A stretch of 64,000 nt of DNA from Sphaerisporangium fuscum (GCF_018531465.1 NZ_JAHDTF010000014.1:62001-126000); one strand, 5' to 3'; counted from the stretch's first letter, positions 1 to 9,825 are shown. The notes: generated from the sequence alone by a model not told the origin. A program made the numbers and translations.

Positions 1-665
1 AACGGCGCCACGTACGTGCGGATGCCACCGCCGAACACCCTGAGATCGGGGCCGATCGTCTCGTTGAAGCGGCGCTGCGCCTGCGCGTCGGCGAAGCGCA
101 CCACCACGCCGGCACCGGCGGTCGCCGCGGCCAGGTGGTCGGCCCTCCCGCCGGCGGCCGCGGCGTCCTGCGGATCGACGGACACGATGACCAGCGGCAC
201 CCGGCGCTCCCGCTGTGCCATGGTATGGATCAGCCTGGGGATCTCGTATTCGTCGAGGACGTCCGGCGCGTCGGTGAGGTGGACGGCTCCGTCGGTGATC
301 CGCGCGGTGCGCAGGTAGGCCGGGAGGAAGCCGGGCGCGTCGCCCCCGCCGGTCGCGCCGTCCTCGTCCACCGTGACGACCACCCAGCCCGCCAGCCCCG
401 GAATGGGCTCGTGGTAGGTGATCCGGGTACGGAGCAGCGCCCCCTCCCGCGTCTCCTCGACGACGTACCGGCCGCAGTCACCCCTGCGCTCCAGGCGGGC
501 CCGTGTGCCGTCCGCGTCGAACTCCTGCGCCGGCAGGCCGGCGTCCGGGAACGGCAGCCCCTTCCCCACGAGCCATTCCCCGAAGGTGCGGCGGAGCCGG
601 AGGGAGATCGGCGCGGTCGTGTCCCGGAGGACGGCCTGGTAGAGGCGGGTGAAGTTGGGGGGCAT
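1..665 (-). CDS. Hypothetical protein, C-terminus cut by window edge
   Basis: An open minus-strand frame runs from an ATG at 665 (start MPPNFTRLYQAVL) without a stop to the window edge, giving 221 visible residues. Codon third positions are strongly G/C, as in the neighbouring real genes, whereas the other frames here read as arginine/proline-rich shadows. The protein looks soluble: an N-terminal helix, a beta-rich section with alternating charged and hydrophobic residues, then a stretch ending in GGGIRTYVAP. I see no signal peptide, membrane segment or nucleotide-binding loop. I do not recognise the family. The upstream side (above 665) is a long stretch without a clear gene, so this is probably the first gene of a transcript running leftwards. 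Confidence 0.6.
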   Translation of the reverse strand, partial: MPPNFTRLYQAVLRDTTAPISLRLRRTFGEWLVGKGLPFPDAGLPAQEFDADGTRARLERRGDCGRYVVEETREGALLRTRITYHEPIPGLAGWVVVTVDEDGATGGGDAPGFLPAYLRTARITDGAVHLTDAPDVLDEYEIPRLIHTMAQRERRVPLVIVSVDPQDAAAAGGRADHLAAATAGAGVVVRFADAQAQRRFNETIGPDLRVFGGGIRTYVAP

Positions 666-1600
666 GAAGAGGCACGCTATCCAGACGTGATCGCGGATAC
701 GCCAACGGTATGTAACGGCAAGCTCGCTATCTGTACCACAGGAGTAACCTGATCCCCAAGAGCATCACCACGGCCGAAGACAGCGCCACGCCGCACCCGG
801 ACGCCCCTGGCGGGACGGGGAGTCGTACGAAATTCAACTGTTACATCGTTCCAAGTACTACGCGCCGTCGGAGGACTAGCATCTACCTCGCTGTCAGGTG
901 TGGACGGCCGAGAGTGACCGGCGTTCTCCCGCCTCTCGGCATTCCTCCATGGAACGCCGGTGCCCTCGCTCAGCCGCTGGATGCGGGGGCACCGGCTCCC
1001 GGCGGTCGTGCCCGCACCCTCAGGGCCTGCATTGGGATATCAGGGTCATATCGGGATATTTCATCGTCCCGCACCTGATGAACCCTCGTTTTACGGCATG
1101 CTTGTCCCCGGGTGACGAAACGGGGAAGGGACCTTTGACCGACACAGCCACGCGCGGAACTTCCGGCGCCACACGTTCCGGAATCGACGCACCGCCCCTT
1201 GACGACCACGTCGAGGCGGGGCGGCCCCGCCCGTGACCGACCTCGGCATGCTCCTCGGCAAGGAATGGAGCGGGCCGCCCCAGGCGCCCCGGCACAGGCC
1301 GGAAGGCACTCGCCCCCGCCCGGCGCACCCACGTTGGACCCGGAGCCGGCCGTGACGAACCGGGCGGCGGCGGAGGAGCACCTGCTCACCGACGTGTGAG
1401 GACGCCCCCGCACCTGCCGTCCCGCCGCCGCGGGCCCCTGTCGGTGACCCGTCCGGAAGCGCGGCCTCCGCCTCACGTGCGTAGAGATCGTCGCGATGAC
1501 GAGCACGTCACCGCTGTCTCCGGCACGTCCGAGGAACGGTCCGACGGCCGTAGCGCCCCTACCGAATGAAGAACTGAAAAGGTGACGAAGAGGATGACCG
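666..1600. other. Long gene-poor stretch
   Basis: About 930 bases between a leftward unknown gene and the rightward mscS gene. No frame has convincing protein-like composition over more than about 40 codons; the long minus-strand frames crossing it are extensions of antisense shadows of mscS. The only translational signals I see are a GGAAGGG followed by TTG at 1135 and the three tiny overlapping frames described separately. Around 1036-1065 the sequence is locally AT-richer, with repeated GATAT words. It may hold promoters for both flanking genes. Confidence 0.5.
1135..1399 (+). other. Three tiny frames linked by GTGA overlaps, possibly decayed genes
   Basis: A GGAAGGG ribosome-site-like sequence precedes a TTG at 1135 opening a 33-codon frame that ends at 1236. 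A GTG at 1233 overlaps that stop as GTGA and opens a 40-codon frame (starts VTDLGMLLGKEW) ending at 1355. A second GTGA at 1352 opens a 15-codon frame ending VTNRAAAEEHLLTDV. This is the stop-start coupling seen between real genes, but each frame is too short to recognise. They may be remnants of one frameshifted gene, a set of small peptides, or chance, since GTGA is common in GC-rich DNA. Confidence 0.2.
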
Positions 1601-2689
1601 ATGGCTGAGCACATGGAAGCGACGTCGTTGATCATTGCGGGCAGCAGCCTGGCAGGCGCTCTGCTGATCGGCCTGCTGCTGCGGTTGTGGTTCGGGGTTC
1701 TCGTCCACCGGGCCGGCGCCACGCCGGGGACGTGGGACGACATGGTGTGGAGCCTGCTGAAGGCCATCTCCCTGCCGGCCGCGCTCACGGCGGGCATGTG
1801 GTCGGCGATCGAGGTGCTGGGGGTGCGGCAGCCGGTCCGTGGCGTCCTGGACCGGATCCTGGTGGCGGTGGTCATCTTGCTGGTCGGCCTGTCGGTCGCC
1901 AGGCTGGCGGCCGAGGTCGTGCGGTCGGTGACCCTCGCCAGGTCCGGTGTGGCGCAATCGGCGAGCATCTTCGTCAACATCACCCGGGTGTTGATCATCG
2001 GGATCGCCGTCCTGGTGATCCTGCAGAGCATCGGCGTCTCCATCACTCCGCTGCTGACCGCACTCGGTGTCGGCGGCCTCGCCGTCGCGCTCGCCCTGCA
2101 GGACACCCTCGGCAACCTGTTCGCCGGCGTGCACGTCCTGGTGTCGAAGAAGGTGCAGCCGGGCGACTTCATCCGCCTCGACAGCGGCGAGGACGGCCGC
2201 GTCGTCGACATCAACTGGCGTAACACCACCGTCGAGCAACTGACCGGGAACACCGTCGTCGTGCCGAACGCCAAGCTCGCCGACGCGATCCTCACCAACT
2301 TCAACCAGCCGGTGCAGCACCTGTCGGTGCTGGTGCAGGTGGGGGTGAGCTACGACAGCGATCTGGAGGAAGTGGAACGCATCACCGTCCAGGTGGGCCG
2401 CGAGGTGTTGTCGACCGTGGAAGGCGCGATGCCCGAGTACGAGCCCGTCGTGCGCTACCACACCTTCGGCGAGTCCAGCATCAACTTCTCGGTGACCCTG
2501 CGCGTGCGGGAGTACGCCGCCAAGTTCCTCGTCGTGCACGAGTTCATGAAGCTCCTGCACGCGCGCTACCGCCGCGAGGGCATCGAAATCCCGAATCCGA
2601 TACCCGTCGTGGCGATCGGCAACACCCCGGCCCGGCCGATCCCCGAAGCGCTGCCGATGGCAGGCCTCGTCAGCGAACTCCCTTCCTGA
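1601..2689 (+). CDS. MscS-family mechanosensitive ion channel
   Basis: A 362-residue membrane protein expected to open a pore in the cytoplasmic membrane when tension rises, releasing solutes on osmotic downshock. The N-terminal half has about four to five hydrophobic segments (near residues 8-28, 48-66, 80-100, 118-137). A Gly/Ala-rich pore helix with the family pattern LTALGVGGLAVALALQD follows near 145-165, then the beta domain (pattern GDFIRL...GRVVDINWRNT) and the motif TVVVPNAKL near 220-230. The C-terminal part is the soluble alpha/beta cytoplasmic domain. Length fits small MscS-type proteins. The ATG at 1601 has GAAGAGG upstream; an ATG seven bases earlier is out of frame. It stands alone and is followed by a hairpin at 2700-2728. 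Confidence 0.92.
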   Translation: MAEHMEATSLIIAGSSLAGALLIGLLLRLWFGVLVHRAGATPGTWDDMVWSLLKAISLPAALTAGMWSAIEVLGVRQPVRGVLDRILVAVVILLVGLSVARLAAEVVRSVTLARSGVAQSASIFVNITRVLIIGIAVLVILQSIGVSITPLLTALGVGGLAVALALQDTLGNLFAGVHVLVSKKVQPGDFIRLDSGEDGRVVDINWRNTTVEQLTGNTVVVPNAKLADAILTNFNQPVQHLSVLVQVGVSYDSDLEEVERITVQVGREVLSTVEGAMPEYEPVVRYHTFGESSINFSVTLRVREYAAKFLVVHEFMKLLHARYRREGIEIPNPIPVVAIGNTPARPIPEALPMAGLVSELPS

Positions 2690-2699
2690 TCTCACCAGC

Positions 2700-2728
2700 C
2701 CGGCCGCCGGCATCCACAAGGCGGCCGG
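2700..2728 (+). terminator. GC-rich hairpin after mscS
   Basis: Nine-base perfect inverted repeat, CCGGCCGCC at 2700-2708 and GGCGGCCGG at 2720-2728, with an 11-base loop, starting about ten bases after the mscS stop. There is no T-tract, which is usual for actinobacterial terminators. Since the small minus-strand frame ends at 2732, it could serve both sides. Confidence 0.5.
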
Positions 2729-2731
2729 CGC

Positions 2732-2974
2732 CTACTCCAAATCGTCGAGATGGCGCAAGTGATCACGAAACCGGCTGTCGCCGGCGTACGCCCGAAGGTC
2801 CTCGATCGAGGGTGGTGCCACCTCGAGCCGGGCGGCGAGGACCCTGCTGCACAAGCACAAGTCCGAGTGGTACGCATCCCCACGGCTGCCCGGAATCATT
2901 CCGGTCTGAGCGACGCCCTCCTCACGCCCGACGACGAGCGGATATTCATCGCCAGGGTGCCGACGGCCATTCAC
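2732..2974 (-). CDS. Small hypothetical protein or gene remnant
   Basis: An 80-codon frame whose last 50 or so residues look protein-like (DAYHSDLCLCSRVLAARLE, then an acidic/helical end DHLRHLDDLE), with two cysteines in a CLC pair and amphipathic helices. The first 30 residues are less convincing, and an internal ATG near 2899 would leave 55 residues. No family is recognised. It sits antisense between mscS and the methylase gene, with no partner close by. It may be the surviving C-terminus of a longer protein, since nothing upstream on the same strand continues it. Confidence 0.3.
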   Translation of the reverse strand: MNGRRHPGDEYPLVVGREEGVAQTGMIPGSRGDAYHSDLCLCSRVLAARLEVAPPSIEDLRAYAGDSRFRDHLRHLDDLE

Positions 2975-3112
2975 CAGCGGTCATCAGATGACCTATCGTG
3001 CGTGAACGAGATACACGGGCTCCGAACCCCTTAATCCTCTCCCGCAGCCTCCTAGGCTACGTTTGCATCCACGCAGGGGTGCCCGTCGTGGGAACGGCCG
3101 GGGCGTGCGAGT

Positions 3113-3118
3113 GGGAGG
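3113..3118 (+). promoter_or_regulatory. Shine-Dalgarno site that argues for an AUC start
   Basis: GGGAGG at 3113-3118 lies six bases before an in-frame ATC at 3125. The first in-frame ATG (3170) has no ribosome-binding sequence, and no in-frame ATG, GTG or TTG lies between 3062 and 3170. The residues encoded between 3125 and 3170 complete a helix-turn-helix-like N-terminus, so translation probably begins at the ATC. Confidence 0.45.
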
Positions 3119-3124
3119 TCGGCG

Positions 3125-5347
3125 ATCAGCGGAGATGGGGCTACCGTCACCTCGGCCGACATCGCGCGGATGGCGGGGGTCGGCCGAGCGGCCGTGAGCA
3201 ACTGGCGGCGGCGGTACGAGGACTTTCCCGAGCCTGTCGGGGGGACGGCCACCAGTCCGACCTTCTCGCTGAAGGACGTCGAGACGTGGCTGCTCGCCCA
3301 GGGCAAGGTCGAGGAGCTGCCCCTTCGTGAGCGCGTCTGGCAGCAGATCAGGATGGCCGCGGACGATCTGCGGCTCGGGGACGTCGTGGCGGAGGCGGCC
3401 GAGCTGCTGTGCGGGCAGGGCACGTCCCGCCTGGTGCCGCAGCCGGCGTGGAAGCTGATTCGACAGCTCGCGGAAGAGGAGGGGACGGCGGAGGCGACCC
3501 GCTTCCTGCTGGACCGGTTCGCCGACGTCCACTCCCGGCGGTTGGCCGAGACGCCGGCCGAGGTGGCGGGCTTCATGGCGAGGCTGGCCGGGCCGGATGC
3601 CCGTACGGTCCTCGATCCCGCCTGCGGCCTCGGTACCCTGCCGGCCGCGATGGCCGGTGTGAAGCACGCGTACGGGCAAGAGACCGACGTACAGCGCGCG
3701 TACCGGCAGGAGCCCGGCGTGGAGCACGCGGACCGGCAGGAAGCCGACCGACAGCGTGCGCACGAGCAAGAGGCCGACGTACAGCGTGCGCACGAGCAAG
3801 AGGCCGACCTACAGCGTGCGCACGGGCAGAAGGCCGGGCTGGAGCGTGTGTACGGGCAGGAGGGTGAAGGAGCGCTGGCTCGGCTGGCGCGGGTGCGGCT
3901 GGCGTTGGGCGGGGTCGACGGTGAGGTGGAGGCAGGTGACTCGCTGCGGCGGGACGCCTGGCCGGGGCTGGCCGTGGACGCCGTGCTGTGCCATCCGCCG
4001 TTCAACGAGCGCAACTGGGGATACGAGGAGCTGGCGGGCGATCCGCGCTGGGAGTACGGCCTGCCGCCCAGGTCGGAGTCGGAGCTGGCCTGGGTGCAGC
4101 ACGCGCTCGCCCACCTGCGGCCCGGGGGTGTCGCGGTCATGCTCATGCCGGCCATAGCCGCCGAACGCCGGTCCGGCAGGCGGATCCGCAGCAACCTGCT
4201 CCGCCGTGGCGCCGTCCAGGCCGTGATCGGCCTGCCGCCGAAGATGGCGCCCGGTACGGGGCTTCCGGTGCACATCTGGGTGCTGCGCAGGCCTGACGGC
4301 CGTACCCCGTCGCGGGTGCTGATGTGCGAGGCCGAGCCGGCCACGTTCGACGCGATCGTCGAGCGGTGGCGGGAGTTCCAGGCCGACCCGGACCGGGACA
4401 TCGACGTGCCCGGCGAGAGCCGTACCGTCCCGATCATCGAGCTGATCGACGAGAACGTCGACGTGACCCCGGCGCGGTACGTGGGTGTCGCGAACGAGGC
4501 GGCGGGCGACTATGTGACGTTCCGGGAGGGCTTTCCCCGCCGTCTCGAGGATCTGGCGTCGCTGCTGCCCAAGGTGGTTCCCGGCCAGGTCCGGGAGATG
4601 CCGATGGTGCCCCTGCCGGAGCTGGAGCGCACCGGCGCGCTCACGGTCCACCAGGCGGGCCGGTACGAGGCGGACGGCTCGGGGGCGCTTGTTCTCGAGG
4701 CGGCCCACCTGTTCACCGGAGAGCCGGTGCCGGCCCGGATCCGACCGCAGGACAGGATCGCGGCCGAGCCGCCGACCCAGACCAGGTCGCGGGACAGGAT
4801 CGCGGCCGAGCCGACCGCGCGGACGCAGCCGCGAGAGATCACCTTCAGGCCGACGACCCAGACCCCACCGCGGGACAGGATCGCGGCCGAGCCGACCGCG
4901 CGGACGCAGCCGCGAGAGATCAGCTACGAGCCGACGCCCCGTACCCCGCCGCGGGACAGGATCGTGGTCGAGCCGGGCGACGTGGTGGTCGGGACGCGGG
5001 ACCGGGAGGTGGCCGCGCGGGTCGTGGAGGAGGGCGGGCTGCTGCTCGGCTCGCGGCTCACTCTCCTCAGACCTGATCCCGGGCGTCTCGATCCGTACTT
5101 CCTGGCCGGGTTCGTACGCACCTTGTCGGTGCCCACCGGTGGGACGCAGTCGGGGCTGACCCGCTTCGACGTCCGGCGCGCCCAGGTGCCGCGGCTCCCG
5201 CTGGACGAGCAGCGGCGGTACGGCGAGGCGTTCCGCAAGCTGTTCGCCTTCGAGGCCGAGCTGCACCGGCTGCATAGCGCCGGGCGGGCGGCGGTGGCGT
5301 CCGTCGCGCTGGGGCTGACGTCCGGCGCGTTCACGCCCGACGAGTGA
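3125..5347 (+). CDS. Fused N6-adenine DNA methylase and HsdS-like specificity protein
   Basis: About 740 residues if started at the ATC at 3125 (725 from ATG 3170). In order: a short helix-turn-helix-like N-terminus (ADIARMAGVGRAAVSNWRRR); the methylase core with SAM motif DPACGLGTL; the catalytic loop CHPPFNERNW, a variant of NPPF/Y; and a C-terminal half resembling a type I target-recognition domain (GDVVVGTRDREVA ... FDVRRAQVPRLPL). It should methylate adenine at a site chosen by its own C-terminus. No endonuclease gene is adjacent, so it looks like a solitary methylase or one half of a scattered system. Oddities: seven tandem decapeptides inserted straight after the SAM motif (3656-3865), a second tandem array in the linker (4749-4975), and a 50-base repeat over the stop codon. 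The start codon is inferred. Confidence 0.85.
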   Translation: MSGDGATVTSADIARMAGVGRAAVSNWRRRYEDFPEPVGGTATSPTFSLKDVETWLLAQGKVEELPLRERVWQQIRMAADDLRLGDVVAEAAELLCGQGTSRLVPQPAWKLIRQLAEEEGTAEATRFLLDRFADVHSRRLAETPAEVAGFMARLAGPDARTVLDPACGLGTLPAAMAGVKHAYGQETDVQRAYRQEPGVEHADRQEADRQRAHEQEADVQRAHEQEADLQRAHGQKAGLERVYGQEGEGALARLARVRLALGGVDGEVEAGDSLRRDAWPGLAVDAVLCHPPFNERNWGYEELAGDPRWEYGLPPRSESELAWVQHALAHLRPGGVAVMLMPAIAAERRSGRRIRSNLLRRGAVQAVIGLPPKMAPGTGLPVHIWVLRRPDGRTPSRVLMCEAEPATFDAIVERWREFQADPDRDIDVPGESRTVPIIELIDENVDVTPARYVGVANEAAGDYVTFREGFPRRLEDLASLLPKVVPGQVREMPMVPLPELERTGALTVHQAGRYEADGSGALVLEAAHLFTGEPVPARIRPQDRIAAEPPTQTRSRDRIAAEPTARTQPREITFRPTTQTPPRDRIAAEPTARTQPREISYEPTPRTPPRDRIVVEPGDVVVGTRDREVAARVVEEGGLLLGSRLTLLRPDPGRLDPYFLAGFVRTLSVPTGGTQSGLTRFDVRRAQVPRLPLDEQRRYGEAFRKLFAFEAELHRLHSAGRAAVASVALGLTSGAFTPDE
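3656..3865 (+). repeat. Seven 30-bp tandem repeats inside the methylase
   Basis: Seven in-frame 30-base units encode decapeptides such as GVKHAYGQET, DVQRAYRQEP, DRQRAHEQEA, DVQRAHEQEA and GLERVYGQEG. The first and last units carry the YGQE pattern that, in this family, follows the SAM motif once and supplies an acidic ribose-binding residue. The array therefore looks like an expansion of that one segment. Confidence 0.85.
4749..4975 (+). repeat. Linker repeats (42 + 81 + 81 bp) in the methylase
   Basis: The word GGACAGGATCG recurs near 4750, 4792, 4873 and 4954, giving one 42-base and two nearly identical 81-base intervals. The encoded units are RDRIAAEP followed by PTARTQPRE-like Thr/Pro/Arg-rich text. 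They lie between the methylase core and the specificity domain and probably form a flexible spacer. Confidence 0.8.
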
Positions 5348-5500
5348 CCAGACACCCGCTGAGTCCGGCATCCGGCGCGTTCACACCCGACCGCAGGCCA
5401 GACACCCCGCCGACCCCGACGACCAGCGCATTCGCACGGGACCAGTGACCGCATGCCGGGCCGGGGCCGACATTCGGCATGTTCAGCCCCGGCGGGAGGA
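5321..5500 (+). repeat. Degenerate 50-bp tandem repeats across the methylase stop codon
   Basis: TCCGGCGCGTTCAC recurs at 5321 and 5371 with exactly 50-base spacing. A weaker copy (GACCAGCGCATTCGCAC) lies at 5421 and a fainter one near 5472. The first copy encodes the protein's last residues (SGAFTPDE) and the rest are untranslated. They fill most of the gap to the aminopeptidase gene. Confidence 0.6.
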
Positions 5501-5504
5501 CGAG

Positions 5505-6822
<1,318 letters not shown>

Positions 6823-6830
<8 letters not shown>

Positions 6831-8115
6831 CGGTGACACCGCCTCCTGTCTGACGGACGAGCTCCCTCAGGTGGGTGAAGACGCGGGGGTCGCTCACGCC
6901 GTCGTGTTCGTATTCGTTGGTGACCCAGACCTGGCTGTTGCCGACGCGGGCGGCGGTGTCCAGTTGCAGGTGGGCGTCGACGTACATGTCGTCGTAGTAG
7001 ACGGCGGCGGCGAGCGGCACCTGGTTGGCGGCCAGGCGCTCGTGGTCGTACAGCGCCGGCCACTCCTCGCGCGCGGCCAGCAGTTCGACCGCGCCGTGGA
7101 ACGGACGCAGCTCGGCGATCTCCTGGAACATCCAGGGGTAGATCATCTCGCCGGTGAACAGCAGCGGCCTGGCGTCCTCGGCGAACTGCGGGCGGAGTTC
7201 CCGTTCGGCCTGTGCCGCCCACGCCGTCGCGCCCGGGCCGTGCCCGTAGATGCTCTCCTGCATGGCGGCGAACAGGGGGTTGTCGCTGTAGGAGGACCGG
7301 GCGAGCACCTGGTGCAGGAAGACCGCCGACAGCTCGTCGCCGTTGAACGCCTCGTCGAGCAGCCAGTGCATCCGCTCGTACCCGGGCTTCATGCCGAAGT
7401 CGATGCCGAGCGACTGCAGGCGCCGGACCGTGAGGACGTCGCCGTCGGGCAGCAGCACGTCGCCGGCGGCCAGGCGGTCGGCGATGCGGGCGACGTTGTC
7501 CACCTGGTGGGGGTAACGCCGGTAGAACTCCTTGTTCTTGGCCTCGACGCGGGGATACGTGCGCCGGTACACCTCGGCGGCGGAGGGGTCGAGGCCGGCC
7601 AGGCCGCCGGTGACGTAGCACGCGCTCAGGCCTTCGGGGGCCTGGGAGAGGTAGGTGAGGGTGAGGAAGCCGCCGTACGACTGGCCGAGGGTGGACCAGC
7701 GCCTGCCGCCGAAGATCGTCTTCCGCAGGTGCTCGTGGTCGGCGACGATCGAGTCGGCCCGGAAGCAGGCGAGGAAGGCGGCGCCCTCCTCGGCGGTCGC
7801 GAAGGCGCTCATCCGGCGGCCGTCGATGCGGGTGCTGCGGCCGGTGCCGCGCTGGTCCACCATGACGACGCGGTGGTCCCTCAGCGCCGGTCCGAGCCAG
7901 CCGTCCAGGCCGAGCGGGCGCGGGCCCTTCCCGCCGGGGCCGCCCTGCAGGTAGACCAGCAGGGGCAGGTCCTCGCCGTCCCGGGCGGGGTCCACGATCT
8001 CGCGGGCGAAGATCTGGATGTCGCCGCGGGCGGGGTCGCCCCAGTCGAGCGGGACGTCGGCGACGTGGTCGCGCACCCGCATGCCGGGGATGGTGTAGGT
8101 GGCGGTAACGGTCAT
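6823..8115 (-). CDS. Proline iminopeptidase-family alpha/beta hydrolase (S33)
   Basis: About 430 residues. It is expected to cleave N-terminal proline (or hydroxyproline) from peptides in the cytoplasm. The oxyanion segment LQGGPGGKGPRP, the strand-loop VMVDQRGTGRST and the nucleophile elbow GQSYGG are all classic for this family, and the C-terminal part carries a large helical cap region. The ATG at 8115 is preceded by AGGAGAAG at good spacing; a longer reading to 8142 would put that ribosome site inside the coding region. It lies 52 bases after the oppF-like gene and overlaps the Xaa-Pro aminopeptidase gene by eight bases, so the two proline-specific peptidases are co-translated. Confidence 0.9.
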
Positions 8116-8167
8116 CGCGGGATTCTTCTCCTGTAGCCCCATTTGGTCATCCGAAGATTCTGGTGCA

Positions 8168-8986
8168 TCACCCGGCGGCCCTCCGTCTGCGGTCCCATTC
8201 GGGGTTGATGCGGGGGATGGCGGCCAGCAGGGTCCGCGTGTACGGGTCCTGCGGGTCGGCGAAGACCTCCCCGCAGGGGCCCTGTTCGACGATCTTGCCC
8301 TTGCTCATCACCGCGACCCGCTGCGCGATCTGCTTCACCACCGCCAGGTCGTGGGCGATGAAGATGTAGCTGAACCCGCTCTCCCGCTGCAGCCGCCGCA
8401 GCAGCTCGATGACCTGCGCCTGGACGGACACGTCCAGCGCGGACACCGCCTCGTCGCAGATCACCAGCTTGGGGTTGACGGCCAGCGCGCGGGCGATGCC
8501 GATGCGCTGGGCCTGCCCGCCGGAGAACTGCCTGGGGTAGCGCTGCGCGTGGTCGGGGTTCAGGCCGACCCGTTCCATGAGTTCCCCGGTGTACGCCCGG
8601 CGGCCTCCCTTGGGCGCGATGCCCTGGTAGTCCAGCGGCGCCATCAGGATGCGTTCGACGGTGTGCCGCGGGTTGAGCGAGGAGAACGGGTCCTGGAAGA
8701 CGACCTGCACGTTGGCGCGGTAGCGGGCGAGCGCGGCTCCGGTGGCGTGGGTGATGTCCTCGCCCTCGAAGTGGAGGGCGCCGGAGGTCGGTTCCATCAG
8801 CTTGGCGACGATGCGCGCGGTGGTGGACTTGCCGCTGCCGGACTCACCGACGACGGCGAGGGTCTCGCCGAGCCGGACGTCGAAGCCGACGCCGTCCACC
8901 GCGGTGAACTCGGTTCTGCGCCCGTAGGGGCCGCGGGCGGTGAACCGCTTGGTCACATCGCGGGCGCTGAGCAGCACGTCGCTCAC
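8168..8986 (-). CDS. Peptide ABC transporter ATP-binding protein (OppF type)
   Basis: A 272-residue ABC ATPase powering peptide import, acting as the second nucleotide-binding subunit next to OppD. Walker A GESGSGKST lies near residue 45, the signature FSGGQAQR near 155, Walker B LVICDEAVSALD soon after, and the switch histidine in IAHDLAVV. The C-terminus has the Opp/Dpp extension with DPYTRTLLAAIPRI. The start is the GTG at 8986, overlapping the oppD stop as GTGA; the longer frame upstream is only antisense-like extension. The VFQDPFSSLNPR segment is typical of the oligopeptide/dipeptide subfamily. Confidence 0.94.
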   Translation of the reverse strand: MSDVLLSARDVTKRFTARGPYGRRTEFTAVDGVGFDVRLGETLAVVGESGSGKSTTARIVAKLMEPTSGALHFEGEDITHATGAALARYRANVQVVFQDPFSSLNPRHTVERILMAPLDYQGIAPKGGRRAYTGELMERVGLNPDHAQRYPRQFSGGQAQRIGIARALAVNPKLVICDEAVSALDVSVQAQVIELLRRLQRESGFSYIFIAHDLAVVKQIAQRVAVMSKGKIVEQGPCGEVFADPQDPYTRTLLAAIPRINPEWDRRRRAAG

Positions 8987-9825
8987 AGGACCACCTCGTC
9001 TCGAGCCTCGCCGGGCCCCTCGTCGGCGGGGACCTCGTCGTCGATGCGGGGGATGCTCTCCAGCAGCATCCGCGTGTAGTCGTGCCCGGGCGCGGCGAAG
9101 ACCTGCTCGGCGGTGCCGTACTCGACCTGCTCGCCGCGGCACATCACGAGCACCCGCGTCGCGATCGAGCTGATCACGGCGAGGTCGTGGGTGACGAAGA
9201 TCATGCCGGTGCCGGTGTCGCGCTGCAGGTCGCCCAGCAGGCGCAGGATCTGGGCCTGCACGGTCACGTCCAGGGCGGTGGTCGGCTCGTCGGCGATGAG
9301 CAGGGCGGGCGAGCAGACCAGGGCCATCGCGATCATGATGCGCTGCCGCTGGCCGCCGGAGAACTGGTGAGGGTAGTAGCCGGCGCGCCGCTCCGGCTCC
9401 GGGATGCCGACCTGCTTCAGCGCCTCGACGACGACCCGCCTGGCCGCCTTGCGGGAGCCGCCCCGGTGGGCCCGGTACATCTCCTCGATCTGCACGCCCA
9501 CGGTGTAGTACGGGTTCAGTGACGACAGCGGGTCCTGGAAGATCATCGAGGCCTGCTCGCCCCGGACGCGGCGCATCTCCCGGTCCGTACGGCCCAGCAG
9601 TTCGACCCCGTCCAGCCGGATGCTTCCGCTGGTCACGGCCCCGCGCGGCAGCAGGCCCATCACGGCGAGGCTGGTCATCGACTTGCCCGAGCCGGACTCG
9701 CCGACGATCCCGACGGTCTCGTTCCTGCCGACGGTGAAGTTCACGTCCTTGACGACGTCCACCGGGCCGCGCGCCGTCGGGAAGGTGACGGTGAGGTTCT
9801 CGACGACCAGCAACTCCTCACTCAT
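8983..9825 (-). CDS. Peptide ABC transporter ATP-binding protein (OppD type)
   Basis: A 280-residue ATPase, partner of the OppF-like subunit. Walker A GESGSGKSM lies near residue 40, FQDPLSSLNPYYTVG is the subfamily Q-loop region, FSGGQRQRI is the signature, LLIADEPTTALD is Walker B, and FVTHDLAVI holds the switch histidine. It overlaps its neighbours on both sides by four bases (ATGA at 9822-9825 with the OppB gene, GTGA at 8983-8986 with the OppF gene), giving tight translational coupling through the transporter operon. Confidence 0.95.
   Translation of the reverse strand: MSEELLVVENLTVTFPTARGPVDVVKDVNFTVGRNETVGIVGESGSGKSMTSLAVMGLLPRGAVTSGSIRLDGVELLGRTDREMRRVRGEQASMIFQDPLSSLNPYYTVGVQIEEMYRAHRGGSRKAARRVVVEALKQVGIPEPERRAGYYPHQFSGGQRQRIMIAMALVCSPALLIADEPTTALDVTVQAQILRLLGDLQRDTGTGMIFVTHDLAVISSIATRVLVMCRGEQVEYGTAEQVFAAPGHDYTRMLLESIPRIDDEVPADEGPGEARDEVVL

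Noticed and set aside
1026..1070. Repeated GATAT words looking like a small repeat array
   Set aside because: Only two or three short, irregular copies; too little for a CRISPR or iteron array.
970..2304. Long minus-strand open frame (444 codons) over mscS
   Set aside because: It is antisense to a clear MscS channel, has Arg/Ser/Thr-rich shadow composition and no recognisable motif.
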